DNA of 64,000 nucleotides, from NCBI GenBank assembly GCA_028287105.1, contig JAQBQH010000380.1, positions 1 to 64,000 of the forward strand. The letters are read 5' to 3'. This document shows, piece after piece, positions 21,137 to 30,066 of this stretch; positions within the stretch are counted from its first letter, which is position 1; every line of letters starts with the position of its first letter. The DNA is from Myxococcales bacterium (GTDB lineage Bacteria > Myxococcota_A > Polyangia > Palsa-1104). A model generated the notes under the pieces. The model had not been told where the DNA came from and searched no databases. It was given only the letters and a program-made list of their open reading frames with translations. A program made the position numbers and the translations under genes.

Positions 21137-21165
21137 AGTATTGAGGTTCACCGAAACCCGGTCAA
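21137..21165 (-). promoter_or_regulatory. Promoter TTGACC-N17-AATACT of the CxxCH lipoprotein gene
   Basis: Minus-strand -35 TTGACC (21165-21160, 5 of 6), exactly 17-base spacer, -10 AATACT (21142-21137, 4 of 6), then 7 bases to the ATG at 21129. The start of transcription should fall on or next to the start codon, so the mRNA is probably leaderless. Confidence 0.65.
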
Positions 21166-21238
21166 TGTACGTAAAAACGCTAGGGGTCCCTGTACGGAGG
21201 TGTGGAGCGGCCGTGACGGCGAGAAAGGGCGGGCGCTG

Positions 21239-22546
21239 CTAGGCGAGGTGGTCGCGCGTGAAATTGCGCAGCCCACCGTCGAGGACCTGGACGTCGTCCT
21301 CGATCCGGATGCCGCCGAGAGCGGCCAGCGCGTCGACCATCCCCCAGTCGATCCGCTCCGCCTTGGGCCCGTGGCGCAGCGGCAGGAGCAGCATCTCGAT
21401 GAAGTAGATCCCCGGCTCGATGGTGAAGACCTGGTCGACGCTGATCTTGGTGGTGTTGCGCAGCCACGGGTTGTTCGCCTTGGGCTTGATCTCCGCGCAG
21501 CCGACGTCGTGGCAGACGAGCCCGAGCGAGTGGCCGAGGCCGTGCGGGAAGAACGCGCGCGAAAGACCGCCGGCGACGACCTCCTCGGCCCCGACCTTGG
21601 CGATGCCGACGTCATGCAGGATGGCGCCGATTTGCTGATGCGCCTCCTCGTGCAGCTCTTCGTACGGCTTGCCGGCGACGGCGCCCGCGCACAGCCGCTG
21701 CTGCATCGCCTCGGTGCGCGCGATCAGATCGGCGAACGCGCTCGCGGTCGCGGTCGCGCCCTTGACGTAGGTGCGCGTCACGTCGCTGCAGTAGCCGTTC
21801 GCGGCCGCGCCGGCGTCGAGCAAGAGCGACTCGGCCGCCCGCGCGCGCGGCTGCTTGCGGTACGAGATGTGATGCAGCGTGGCCGCGTTCTCGCCGAGCG
21901 CGACGATGTTCTTGTACGGCGTCTCGGGATCGTCCTGCGCCGTCGCCGCCAGGTACAGCAGGTGCAGATCGAGCTCCGAGCGATCGCCGGCGAAGAACGC
22001 ATCGCGCACGGCGCGGTGGCCGACCGCAGCGATGCGATTCGCCTCGTCGATCGACGCCAGCTCGTACGCGGTCTTGTGCACGCGCGCCTGGTCGAGCGCC
22101 TTCATCAGCGACGGCGGATTGGCGTCGCCGATGCCCCACGTGTTGGCGCGCCGCGTCTCCTCGCCGACGAAGGCTACCTTGCCCGCCGGATGGATGTGTG
22201 CGCGCGCGTCGGCGGCGTCCTCGATGACGACGATGTCGAACTGCGGCAGCCAGAAGTCGCTCGCGGTCTCGGCCGGCTTCTCCCAGAAGTTGGGCGGCTG
22301 GGTCCAGATCAGCTTCGGCCGCTGCCCGTTGCGCACCAGGAGCGCGCAGTCCGGCTGCGCCAGCGGCAGCCAGTGCTGGAACGCCGGCGTCGGCCGCAGC
22401 GCCCAGAACTGGTCGTCGAATTCGGTGCGCGACTTTGGTAGACCTGAGTGGATGACGATGGCGTCGTAGCCGTTTTCCGACAGCGCGCGGGCGTATCGGC
22501 GCCCGAGCTCCACGACGTGCTCCCGATGCAGGCGGTCCCATCCCAT
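21239..22546 (-). CDS. pepQ: Xaa-Pro dipeptidase PepQ
   Basis: Hydrolyses X-Pro dipeptides; M24 metallopeptidase. 435 residues, close to E. coli PepQ (443), and similar throughout: VIHSGLPKSRTEFDDQ, FQHWLPL, KLIWTQPPNFWEKP. Metal ligands: two Asp in LLDAGAAANGYCSDVTRTY, His in FFPHGLGHSLGLVCHD, Glu in TIEPGIYFIE and Glu in GGIRIEDDV. The ATG at 22546 matches the family N-terminus. Divergent from manC, with 39 bases between start codons. Cytoplasmic. Confidence 0.95.
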   Translation of the reverse strand: MGWDRLHREHVVELGRRYARALSENGYDAIVIHSGLPKSRTEFDDQFWALRPTPAFQHWLPLAQPDCALLVRNGQRPKLIWTQPPNFWEKPAETASDFWLPQFDIVVIEDAADARAHIHPAGKVAFVGEETRRANTWGIGDANPPSLMKALDQARVHKTAYELASIDEANRIAAVGHRAVRDAFFAGDRSELDLHLLYLAATAQDDPETPYKNIVALGENAATLHHISYRKQPRARAAESLLLDAGAAANGYCSDVTRTYVKGATATASAFADLIARTEAMQQRLCAGAVAGKPYEELHEEAHQQIGAILHDVGIAKVGAEEVVAGGLSRAFFPHGLGHSLGLVCHDVGCAEIKPKANNPWLRNTTKISVDQVFTIEPGIYFIEMLLLPLRHGPKAERIDWGMVDALAALGGIRIEDDVQVLDGGLRNFTRDHLA

Positions 22547-22573
22547 GGGCGGCAAAGCTACCACGATCCATGC

Positions 22574-22579
22574 TATGAC
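22574..22579 (+). promoter_or_regulatory. -10-like hexamer TATGAC of manC, leaderless
   Basis: TATGAC ends exactly 6 bases before the GTG start at 22586, within the 39-base divergent gap to pepQ. No clear -35 is seen. Confidence 0.4.
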
Positions 22580-22585
22580 GCCCCC

Positions 22586-23650
22586 GTGGCAGGCGACGCA
22601 TACGTCCTCATCATGGCTGGTGGCGGTGGCACGCGCATGTGGCCGGCGAGCCGCAAACGCCGTCCCAAACAGTTCCTTCCCATCCTCGACGGCGGACGCA
22701 CGCTGCTCGGCGCCACCGTCGAGCGTGTGCAGGGCCTGGTGCCCGACGAGCGCATCCTCGTCGTCACCGCGGCCGATCAGGTGGACGAAGTCCTGCGCAC
22801 CGCCCCGTCGGTGCCGCGCGAGAACATCGTCATCGAGCCGCAGGCGCGCAACACCGCCCCCTGCATCGGGCTCGGCGCGCTCGAGGTGCTGCGCCGCGAC
22901 CCGGCCGCCGTGCTGGCGGTCTTGCCGAGCGATCAGTGGGTGCGCGACGCGGTCGGCTATCGCGCGACCCTGGCGCGCGCCATCGACGTCGCCCGCGACG
23001 GCGCCATCGTCACCATCGGCATCGTCCCGACGGCGCCCGAGACCGGCTTCGGCTACCTCGAGGTCGGCGCCGAGACCGAGCGCGGCGCGCGCGTCGTCGA
23101 GCGCTTCGTCGAGAAGCCCGATCGCGCCACGGCCGAGAAGTACCTGGCCGCCCGCCGCTATCTGTGGAACTCGGGCATGTTCTTCTTCGCCTGTAAGCGC
23201 CTCCTCGAGACCGTACGCATGCATATGCCGGAGCTCGCCAGCATCTTGCACGCCATCGAGCGGGAGCCCGAGCGCACCGCCGAGCTCTACCCGCAGGCGC
23301 CGTCCGTCTCGATCGACTACGGCGTCATGGAGAAGCTCCCGCGCGGCGACGTCTTCTGCGTCCCCGGCGAGTTCGGCTGGAACGACGTCGGCTCGTGGAG
23401 CGCGCTCGGCGAGCTGCGCCCGCACGACGCCGACGGCAACACCATCGCCACCGAGAACGGCGTCACCGTCGACGCGCGCGGCAACATCCTGTACAGCGAC
23501 GGCAAGCGCGTCATCGCCGCGATCGGCGTCGAGGACCTGGTCATCGTCGCGACGGACGACGCCATCCTCGTGATGCCCAGATCGCGCGCGCAGGACGTGC
23601 GCGAGGTCGTCAAGTGCCTAGAAACGACGAATCGTAAGGAGTTCCTATGA
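22586..23650 (+). CDS. manC: Mannose-1-phosphate guanylyltransferase (monofunctional)
   Basis: Makes GDP-mannose from mannose 1-phosphate and GTP. 354 residues from GTG 22586: nucleotide-binding loop IMAGGGGTRMWPASRKRRPKQFLP near the N-terminus, EPQARNTAPCIGL, VLPSDQWV, FVEKPDRATAEKYL, WNSGMFFF, and EFGWNDVGSW near the C-terminus. It lacks the C-terminal phosphomannose isomerase domain of bifunctional enzymes. ATGA overlap with the phosphomannomutase gene. It heads a four-gene operon. Confidence 0.94.
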   Translation: MAGDAYVLIMAGGGGTRMWPASRKRRPKQFLPILDGGRTLLGATVERVQGLVPDERILVVTAADQVDEVLRTAPSVPRENIVIEPQARNTAPCIGLGALEVLRRDPAAVLAVLPSDQWVRDAVGYRATLARAIDVARDGAIVTIGIVPTAPETGFGYLEVGAETERGARVVERFVEKPDRATAEKYLAARRYLWNSGMFFFACKRLLETVRMHMPELASILHAIEREPERTAELYPQAPSVSIDYGVMEKLPRGDVFCVPGEFGWNDVGSWSALGELRPHDADGNTIATENGVTVDARGNILYSDGKRVIAAIGVEDLVIVATDDAILVMPRSRAQDVREVVKCLETTNRKEFL

Positions 23651-25020
23651 ACCCGCGTGTGTTTCGCGAATACGACATCCGTGGCAATGCCGATCGCGAT
23701 CTCGACGACGGCTTCGCCAACGAGCTGGGCAAAGCGATCGGCTCGCACCTGCGCCGCTCGGGCGCCAAGCGCATCACGCTCGGCCGCGACTGCCGTGTCA
23801 CCTCGCCGCGCCTGCACAAGGCGCTCAAGGCGGGCATCCTGTCGACGGGCGTGCACATCGTCGACGTCGGCATCGTCGCCACGCCGCTGCTCTACTTCAG
23901 CGTCTTCCACTTCGACACCGACGGCGGCGTGCAGATCACCGGGTCGCACAATCCGCCCGAGGACAACGGCTTCAAGATCCTGCGCGGCAAGTCGACCATT
24001 CACGGCGCCGAGATCCAGGAGCTGCGCAAGCTCGTCGAGTCGCGCGAGTTCGACACCGGCGTCGGCGTCGTCGAGGAGCGCCCCATCGAGGCCGCGTACA
24101 TCGACATGGCGGCGTCGAAGATCAACCTCGGGCCGCGTCGCTTCAAGGTCGTGGTCGATGCCGGCAACGGCGTCGGCGGCACGGCGGTGCCCTTGCTCGA
24201 GCGGCTCGGCTTCGACGTCACGCCGCTCTTCATCGAGCCGGACGGCCGCTTCCCCAATCATCATCCCGATCCGACCGTCGAGGCCAACGTCGCCGATCTG
24301 AAGGCCAAGGTCGCCGAGGTCGGCGCCGAGGTCGGCATCGCGCTCGACGGCGACGCCGATCGCATCGGTGTCGTCGACGCCAAGGGGCGCATCGTCTGGG
24401 GCGATCAGCTCATGATCCTCTTTGCCCGCTCGATCTTGAAAGAGGTCCCGGGCGCGACCTTCGTGAGCGAAGTGAAGTGCTCCAAGGCGCTCTACGACGA
24501 AATCGCCAAGGCCGGCGGCCGCGCCATCATGTGGAAGGTCGGCCACTCGCTCATCAAGGAGAAGATGAAGGAGGAGAAGGCGGTCCTGGCCGGCGAAATG
24601 TCGGGCCACATCTTCTTCGCCCATCGCTACTACGGCTTCGACGACGCCATCTATTCGGCGGCGCGCCTCATCGAGCTCCTGTCGAAGGAAGACAAGACGC
24701 TCGCGGAGCACGTCGACTCCTTGCCGAAGTTCTTCAACACGCCCGAGATCCGCTACGAGCTGGCCGACGAGATCAAGTTCGAGGTCGTCAAGCGCGTCGT
24801 CGCGAAGTTCAAGTCCACGGCGGCCGCCGAGCACCACGAAGTCATAGACGTCGACGGGGCGCGCATCACCTGGAAGGACGGCTGGGCGCTGGTGCGGGCG
24901 TCGAACACGCAGGCGGCGCTGGTGTTGCGCTTCGAGGCCGAGACGCAGGCGCGGCTCGACGAGATCCGCAAGAAGGTCGAAGGCGAGCTCAAGCGAATCG
25001 AGGCCGAGGCAAAGAAGTAG
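23647..25020 (+). CDS. manB: Phosphomannomutase / phosphoglucomutase
   Basis: Interconverts hexose 6- and 1-phosphates, feeding manC. 457 residues: N-terminus VFREYDIRGNAD, the phosphoserine loop TGSHNPPEDNG (Ser100), the Mg-binding DGDADR (Asp234, 236, 238), and the sugar-binding GEMSGHIFF. The AlgC-like pattern suggests activity on both mannose and glucose phosphates. Coupled to manC by ATGA overlap; the ROK kinase gene begins at the next base after its stop. Confidence 0.94.
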   Translation: MNPRVFREYDIRGNADRDLDDGFANELGKAIGSHLRRSGAKRITLGRDCRVTSPRLHKALKAGILSTGVHIVDVGIVATPLLYFSVFHFDTDGGVQITGSHNPPEDNGFKILRGKSTIHGAEIQELRKLVESREFDTGVGVVEERPIEAAYIDMAASKINLGPRRFKVVVDAGNGVGGTAVPLLERLGFDVTPLFIEPDGRFPNHHPDPTVEANVADLKAKVAEVGAEVGIALDGDADRIGVVDAKGRIVWGDQLMILFARSILKEVPGATFVSEVKCSKALYDEIAKAGGRAIMWKVGHSLIKEKMKEEKAVLAGEMSGHIFFAHRYYGFDDAIYSAARLIELLSKEDKTLAEHVDSLPKFFNTPEIRYELADEIKFEVVKRVVAKFKSTAAAEHHEVIDVDGARITWKDGWALVRASNTQAALVLRFEAETQARLDEIRKKVEGELKRIEAEAKK

Positions 25021-25983
25021 ATGCGCGCTGTCGGCGTGGACCTCGGCGCCACCAACGCGCGCGCGGCGCTCGTCGACGTCGAGACGGGCAAGATCGTCGC
25101 CGAGACCAAGACCCCCTGGCCCGACACGGCGAGCGGCCGCTCGCCCGAGACGGTGGCGTCGCTCGTCGGCGAGGCGGTCCGCACGATCGATCCCAAGAAG
25201 GAGCGTAGCGGCGTCGGCATCGGCTTCGCCGGCATGTTGCGCGGGTGGAGCGGCGTGGTCGTCATCGCCCCCAACTTCGGCTGGCGAGAGGTCGACTTCC
25301 GCCCGATGCTGCGCGCGCAGGTCGGCGAGTCGTGCGAGGTCTACAACGATCTCAACGCCATCGCCTATGGCGAAGCGGTGTACGGCGGCGCGCGCGGCTT
25401 CGACGACGTGGTCTGCGTCTACGTCGGCACCGGCGTCGGCGGCGGCATTGTCGCCAACGGCCGCCTGTACGCCGGCTCGACGCATCTCGCCGGCGAGATC
25501 GGCCACACCAAGGTCGTGCCGGCTGGACGGCTGTGCGGCTGCGGCATGCGCGGCTGTCTCGAGGCCTACACCTCCGGGCGCAACATCCAGAAGCGCGCGC
25601 AGGAAGAGCTGCGCGAGGGCGAGCGCAGCCTCGCGGTCGAGCTGGCGGGGGGCAGCATCGACGACGTGCACGCCGGGGTCCTCGACGAGGCGGCGCGGCG
25701 CGGCGACGTCTACGCCGGGCGGCTGTGGGAAGAGGTCTCGACGCTGCTCGGCATGGCGCTGGCCAACATCGTGACCACGCTCAACCCGTCGCGACTGGTG
25801 ATGGGCGGCGGCGTGTGGAACGGCGCGCCGGAGCTGCGCCGTCGCTCGATAGCGCGGCTGCTCGAGCTGGTCAATCAGCCGTCGCGCGAAGGGTTCGAGG
25901 TGGTCGACACCACGCTCGGCGATACGGCAGGCATGTTGGGCGCGGCGGCGCTGATCGCCGGCTGGCCCGGAGGCAAGAAATGA
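25021..25983 (+). CDS. ROK-family sugar kinase (probable glucokinase)
   Basis: ATP-dependent hexose kinase, 320 residues. Phosphate loop VDLGATN (residues 6-12), catalytic-region NDLNAIAYGE, second phosphate motif GTGVGGGIV, sugar-binding HLAGEIGHTKV, and the ROK zinc motif CGCGMRGCLEAY. It abuts the phosphomannomutase stop with zero spacing, so it is likely co-translated. With manB and manC it could carry a hexose through 6-phosphate, 1-phosphate and GDP-sugar. Glucose versus mannose preference cannot be read from sequence. Confidence 0.92.
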   Translation: MRAVGVDLGATNARAALVDVETGKIVAETKTPWPDTASGRSPETVASLVGEAVRTIDPKKERSGVGIGFAGMLRGWSGVVVIAPNFGWREVDFRPMLRAQVGESCEVYNDLNAIAYGEAVYGGARGFDDVVCVYVGTGVGGGIVANGRLYAGSTHLAGEIGHTKVVPAGRLCGCGMRGCLEAYTSGRNIQKRAQEELREGERSLAVELAGGSIDDVHAGVLDEAARRGDVYAGRLWEEVSTLLGMALANIVTTLNPSRLVMGGGVWNGAPELRRRSIARLLELVNQPSREGFEVVDTTLGDTAGMLGAAALIAGWPGGKK

Positions 25984-26576
25984 AGCGCGTCGAATTCTTC
26001 TTCGATCTCTCGTCGCCCTACTCGTACATCGCGGCGACGCAGCTGCCGGCGCTCGTCGAGCGCACCGGCGCCGAGGTGGCGTGGCGGCCGATGGTCCTAT
26101 TCGCGGTGTTCAAGAGCTCGGGCAACGACATGCCGGCGCGCGTGCCGCACAAGGCGCGCTGGATGGGCCAGGATCTTCAGCGCTGGGCCGACCACTACGG
26201 CATTCCGTGGAAGATGAGCTCGCACTTTCCGCTCAACACGGTCAAGGCGATGCGGCTCATCCTCGTCGACGACGCCAAGGCGGGCGCCGTGGCGCTGGCG
26301 GCCTTCCGCGCCATGTGGGCCGAAGATCGCGACATCACGCAAGAGGCGGAGCTGCGGCGCATTGCCGAGCTGGGCGGGCTCGACCCGACGACGGCGCTGC
26401 AGAAGATCGAAGAGCCGGCCATCAAAGATCGGCTGCGCGCCAACACCGACGAGGCGATCACCCGCGGCGCGTTCGGCGCACCGACGATGCTGGTCGGCGA
26501 CGAGCTCTTCTGGGGCAACGACCGCCTCCAGTTCGTGGAGCAGGCTCTCGAGCGCATCGCTCTACGCGCGAAATAG
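25980..26576 (+). CDS. 2-hydroxychromene-2-carboxylate isomerase family (GST kappa, DsbA-like fold)
   Basis: 198 residues. The N-terminus EFFFDLSSPYSYIA has the catalytic-type Ser (residue 11 or 12) where DsbA has CxxC. Family motifs: WRPMVLFAVFK, FPLNTVKAMRL and GAFGAPTMLVGDELFWGNDRL. Uses glutathione in characterised homologues (naphthalene catabolism isomerase, GST kappa); no aromatic-degradation genes are nearby, so the substrate is open. ATGA overlap with the ROK kinase gene. The 3' end overlaps the convergent prepilin peptidase gene by 15 bases. Confidence 0.92.
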   Translation: MKRVEFFFDLSSPYSYIAATQLPALVERTGAEVAWRPMVLFAVFKSSGNDMPARVPHKARWMGQDLQRWADHYGIPWKMSSHFPLNTVKAMRLILVDDAKAGAVALAAFRAMWAEDRDITQEAELRRIAELGGLDPTTALQKIEEPAIKDRLRANTDEAITRGAFGAPTMLVGDELFWGNDRLQFVEQALERIALRAK

Positions 26577-27392
26577 CATCGCCAGGAGATCGCGCCCGTA
26601 GAGGATGTACGTGAGCGCGGCCGCGACGAGATAGGGACCGTACGGGATCTCGACGCCGATCACCTTGCCCCGCCGCGTGACCAGCAGCGGCACGACGATC
26701 ACCAACCCGAAGAACGGCGCCACGAAGAAGGTGAAGGCGACGGCGCGCCAGCCGAGGAAGGCGCCGACGAGCGCCAGGAGCTTGGCGTCGCCGTACCCCA
26801 TGCCTTCGCGTTTCAAGAGCCAGAAGGCCAGCTCGGCGGTGAGCGCGACGCCGCCGTACCCGACGACCATGCCGAGGATGAGGTCGAACGGCGCGACGTC
26901 CTGCAGCACCAACTGGCAGAGGAAGAACGCCGGGATGGCCGGATAGGTGAGCGCGTCGGGGATGATCTTGTGATCCAGATCGACGCCGGCGACGACGACG
27001 AGCGCGCCCACGAAGGCGAAATAGACGAGAAAGTGCGCCGCGGCGGAGACCGGATCGCCGAACGTCAGCGCCACGCGCCAATAGACGAGGAGCGCCAGGA
27101 CCGTCGAGAGCGCCTCGACGATCGGATAGCGCGCCGAGATGGGCAGCTTGCAGGTGCGACACTTTGCGCCGAGCAGCATCCAACCGAGGATGGGAATGTT
27201 GTCACGCGCGAGGATGGCGGTGCCGCAGCGAGGACAGCGCGAGCGCGGCCGCACCACCGATTCGTACAGCCCGAGCCGATGAATGGCGACGTTGAAGAAG
27301 CTGCCCCACAAGGCGCCCAGCACTCCCGCGAGGACCCATCCCCATGGTGGCCACACCAGGAGAGCGAGCGGTCCGTCGACGTCGCCGGCCAT
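26562..27392 (-). CDS. pilD: Type IV prepilin peptidase / N-methyltransferase
   Basis: Cleaves and methylates type IV prepilins in the inner membrane. 276 residues from ATG 27392 (a TTG at 27410 is an alternative). It has the N-terminal methyltransferase region LWGSFFNVAIHRL, four zinc cysteines (CPRCG 53-56, CRTC 78-81), about seven hydrophobic segments, and the two catalytic aspartates in GVDLDHKIIPD (about 138-140) and GYGDAKLLALVGAFLG. A TATGCT element lies 8 bases before the ATG. No pilin genes are in the window. Confidence 0.95.
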   Translation of the reverse strand: MAGDVDGPLALLVWPPWGWVLAGVLGALWGSFFNVAIHRLGLYESVVRPRSRCPRCGTAILARDNIPILGWMLLGAKCRTCKLPISARYPIVEALSTVLALLVYWRVALTFGDPVSAAAHFLVYFAFVGALVVVAGVDLDHKIIPDALTYPAIPAFFLCQLVLQDVAPFDLILGMVVGYGGVALTAELAFWLLKREGMGYGDAKLLALVGAFLGWRAVAFTFFVAPFFGLVIVVPLLVTRRGKVIGVEIPYGPYLVAAALTYILYGRDLLAMLFRA

Positions 27393-27431
27393 GACGAGCC
27401 AGCATACCAAACCATGCTAGCGTTACCAGGA

Positions 27432-28271
27432 ATGCATCGCTCGCTTCTACCGTTGCTGATCGGGATGGCGGCTTGTGGACGGCACGGCGACGAGAACCTC
27501 GGGCTCGCGGGGCAATCGGCGACGGTGAACGTTGCCAAATTGGCGCAGCCCGACGAGCTGGTGCGCGCGCTGTCGCTGACCGGTCATGAGCTCGATCAGC
27601 GGCTCGGCGCGCATCGCATGGATGCGACCTCGACGCTCAAGTTGGAGCTGGCCGATCGCCGCACCGAGGCGCTCGAAGAGAGCTTCACCGTGCAGTCCGA
27701 CGGGCGCGGCGCGATCCACGTGCAGCACGACAACAGCCGTGGCAACGGCTTCGAGGCCACCGCGCTCGAGAAGGACCTCTACGTCAAGCCGCGCTTCGGC
27801 AGATTCGTGCGCCGCACCGTCGAGGCCGACGAGGTCGAGCGGCTGCGGGCGACGGCCGAAGGCGCCGGCGCGGCGTACATGAAGCTGCTCGAGCGGTTCG
27901 TGCAGGTGCGCGAGGCGGGCACGGCCACGGTGGCGGGGCACGCCGGCGTGAAGCTGGCGCTGTCGGCGCGCCCGACGCCGGATGCCGCGGTCGCCGAGAG
28001 CGAGCCGGGCAAGAAATGGCGCGAGAAGATGTTGGTGCGCTACATCGATGGCGACGTGGTCCTCGACGCCAAATCGGGCGCGCCGCTGGCCGTGCGCATC
28101 GAGACCCAGTACACGTTCGAGCGCGACGGCAAGCCGGTCTCGGCCCGGGTGGCCTACAAGCAGACCACCGGCGCGGACGTCGGCGCCATCGCCGCGCCGG
28201 CCGATTGGACCACCTTGTCGCGCCCGCGTCCGATGCTCGACAAGCAAACGCTGCTCGAAGGACTTAAGTAA
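27432..28271 (+). CDS. Lipoprotein of unknown function
   Basis: 279 residues. Lipoprotein signal LLPLLIGMAAC with Cys at about residue 15. The mature protein is a mixed alpha/beta, charged domain with long strands in its second half (AVRIETQYTFERDGKPVSARVAYKQ), reminiscent of outer-membrane lipoprotein carrier folds (LolA-like), but no diagnostic motif is present. ATG 27432 is chosen over ATG 27414 because it starts directly at the basic signal segment. Divergent from pilD. Confidence 0.72.
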   Translation: MHRSLLPLLIGMAACGRHGDENLGLAGQSATVNVAKLAQPDELVRALSLTGHELDQRLGAHRMDATSTLKLELADRRTEALEESFTVQSDGRGAIHVQHDNSRGNGFEATALEKDLYVKPRFGRFVRRTVEADEVERLRATAEGAGAAYMKLLERFVQVREAGTATVAGHAGVKLALSARPTPDAAVAESEPGKKWREKMLVRYIDGDVVLDAKSGAPLAVRIETQYTFERDGKPVSARVAYKQTTGADVGAIAAPADWTTLSRPRPMLDKQTLLEGLK

Positions 28272-28284
28272 TGGGGAGGAGCGC

Positions 28285-28953
28285 ATGAGCGAGCCATCTC
28301 CAGCGGAGCATCTGGCCACGCACCGACGGACCATCCTGTTTCGCTCGCTCCTGGCGGGCGCGGCGGGGCTGGTGCCAGTGCCCTATCTTGACGACATCCT
28401 CGCCGGGCAGGTGCGCGCGGGGCTGGTACGGCGCATCGCGGACCTGCGGCGGGTCGACGTCGACCGCAACGCGGTGGCCGAGCTGTCCCTCCCGTCGGGC
28501 GGGCGGGTGCTCAACGCCGCGTCGATGGGCGCGATCCTCATCGGTGGCGCCAAGAAGGTGTGGCGGCGCGTGGCGGCCTCGCTCCTGGTGGTGCGGCGCG
28601 CCGACGAGGCGATGCAGACCTTCCAGATTGGGACGCTCTTCGATCACTACTGCGCGCGCCATCACGTCGGCCTCGGTCTCGACGGGACCAAGGCGCGGGC
28701 GCTCCGCGATGCGATGGACAAGGCGGTCCGCCAGGCGCGCAGCCAGACCATGGAGGACGCGTTTCAGCGCACGCTGAACACCTCGCGCAAGCTCGCCGGG
28801 CGGCTGTCGCGCCGCTTCCTCGTCGAGAAGGTGGAGACCGAGCTGGCCGGTCCGGCGACGCAGTACGTGGCCGCGCTCGTGGGCGCGTTCGACGTGGCCT
28901 GGGCCCCGCACAAGCAGGCGCAGCTCGAAGGGCCCAAGCCTCCGGAAAAATGA
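28285..28953 (+). CDS. Conserved-looking hypothetical protein with one hydrophobic segment
   Basis: 222 residues, with a strong Shine-Dalgarno (GGGGAGGA, 4-5 bases before ATG). Near the N-terminus is a hydrophobic turn-rich stretch LLAGAAGLVPVPYLDDILAGQV, similar in style to the P-x-P-x-x-D membrane-associating segments of DUF697-like proteins. The rest is Arg-rich alpha-helical, ending in APHKQAQLEGPKPPEK. It overlaps proB by 4 bases (ATGA), so it is in the proline operon. Function unknown. Confidence 0.75.
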   Translation: MSEPSPAEHLATHRRTILFRSLLAGAAGLVPVPYLDDILAGQVRAGLVRRIADLRRVDVDRNAVAELSLPSGGRVLNAASMGAILIGGAKKVWRRVAASLLVVRRADEAMQTFQIGTLFDHYCARHHVGLGLDGTKARALRDAMDKAVRQARSQTMEDAFQRTLNTSRKLAGRLSRRFLVEKVETELAGPATQYVAALVGAFDVAWAPHKQAQLEGPKPPEK

Positions 28954-30059
28954 AGAGCCGGGGGGAGCTGAAGAGCGCCGGGCGCGTCATCATCAAGATC
29001 GGGTCGCGCCTGCTCGCCGAGGACACCGACGCGCGCGTGGCGGTGCTGGCGGCCGAGACGCGGGCGCTGCGCGATCGCGGCGTCGACGTCGTCATCGTCA
29101 CCTCGGGCGCCATCGCGCTCGGCTGGCGACGGCTCGGCTACCCCGAAAAGCCGCGCACCATTCCCGGGCTGCAGGCCGCCGCTGCCGTCGGTCAGGGCCA
29201 TCTCATCCATGCCTGGCAGACCGCGCTCGGCGCCCATGGCCTCGCGGCGGGGCAGGTGCTGCTCACGCACGACGACGTGCGCAACCGCCGCCGCTACCTG
29301 AACGCGCGCCTCGCCTTTTCCGAGCTCCTGCGCGCCGGGGCGGTGCCGGTGGTCAACGAGAACGACACCGTCAGCGTCGACGAGATCAAGTTCGGCGACA
29401 ACGACCGCCTGGCCGCGCTGTGCACGTCGCTCATCGAGGCCGACGCGCTCGTCATCCTCACCGACGTCGACGGGCTCTACGACGGCGACCCCGCCTCGGG
29501 CGCGAAGTTGATTCCCGAGGTGCGCGACATCGACAAGGAAGCGGTCGCCGTCGCCGGCAGCGGCTCGACGGGCGGCTTCGGCACCGGCGGCATGGCGTCG
29601 AAGGTCCAGGCCGCGAAAATAGCGGGCCGCTTCGGCGTGGTCACCATCGTGGCCTCGGGGCGTCGCGAGCGGCCGGTCACCTCCATCCTCGACGGTGGCG
29701 ACGCCGGCACCGTCTTCTGGCCGTCGGTGTCGCGGCTGCAGTCGCGCAAGCACTGGATCGCCTACGCGCTCAAGCCCGCCGGCTCGCTGGTGGTCGACGC
29801 CGGCGCCAAAAAGGCGCTCGTCGACGGCAAGAAGTCGCTCCTCCCCTCGGGGATTCGGCGCATCGAGGGTCGGTTCGGCGCCGGAGATCCGGTGCGGGTC
29901 GTCGATGAAAGCGGCGCCGAGTTCGCGCGCGGCCTGTGCGCCTTCGACGCCGACGAGGTCGAGAAGATCGCCGGCCGCCGCTCCTCGGAGGTCGCTGCGC
30001 TTCTCGGCTACGCCGCCGCCGAAGAGGTCATCCACCGCGACGATCTCGTACTACTATGA
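28950..30059 (+). CDS. proB: Glutamate 5-kinase ProB with PUA domain
   Basis: First step of proline synthesis: ATP-dependent phosphorylation of glutamate. 369 residues: amino-acid kinase fold (VIIKIGSRLLAED, VTSGAIALGWRRLG, VNENDTVSVDEIKFGDNDRLAA, TDVDGLYDGDP, GTGGMASKVQAAKIA) and a C-terminal PUA domain (from about 285, GSLVVDAGAKKAL to DDLVLL). ATGA overlap with the preceding gene. proA starts 7 bases downstream with GTG. Confidence 0.96.
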   Translation: MKSRGELKSAGRVIIKIGSRLLAEDTDARVAVLAAETRALRDRGVDVVIVTSGAIALGWRRLGYPEKPRTIPGLQAAAAVGQGHLIHAWQTALGAHGLAAGQVLLTHDDVRNRRRYLNARLAFSELLRAGAVPVVNENDTVSVDEIKFGDNDRLAALCTSLIEADALVILTDVDGLYDGDPASGAKLIPEVRDIDKEAVAVAGSGSTGGFGTGGMASKVQAAKIAGRFGVVTIVASGRRERPVTSILDGGDAGTVFWPSVSRLQSRKHWIAYALKPAGSLVVDAGAKKALVDGKKSLLPSGIRRIEGRFGAGDPVRVVDESGAEFARGLCAFDADEVEKIAGRRSSEVAALLGYAAAEEVIHRDDLVLL

Positions 30060-30066
30060 GGATGTC

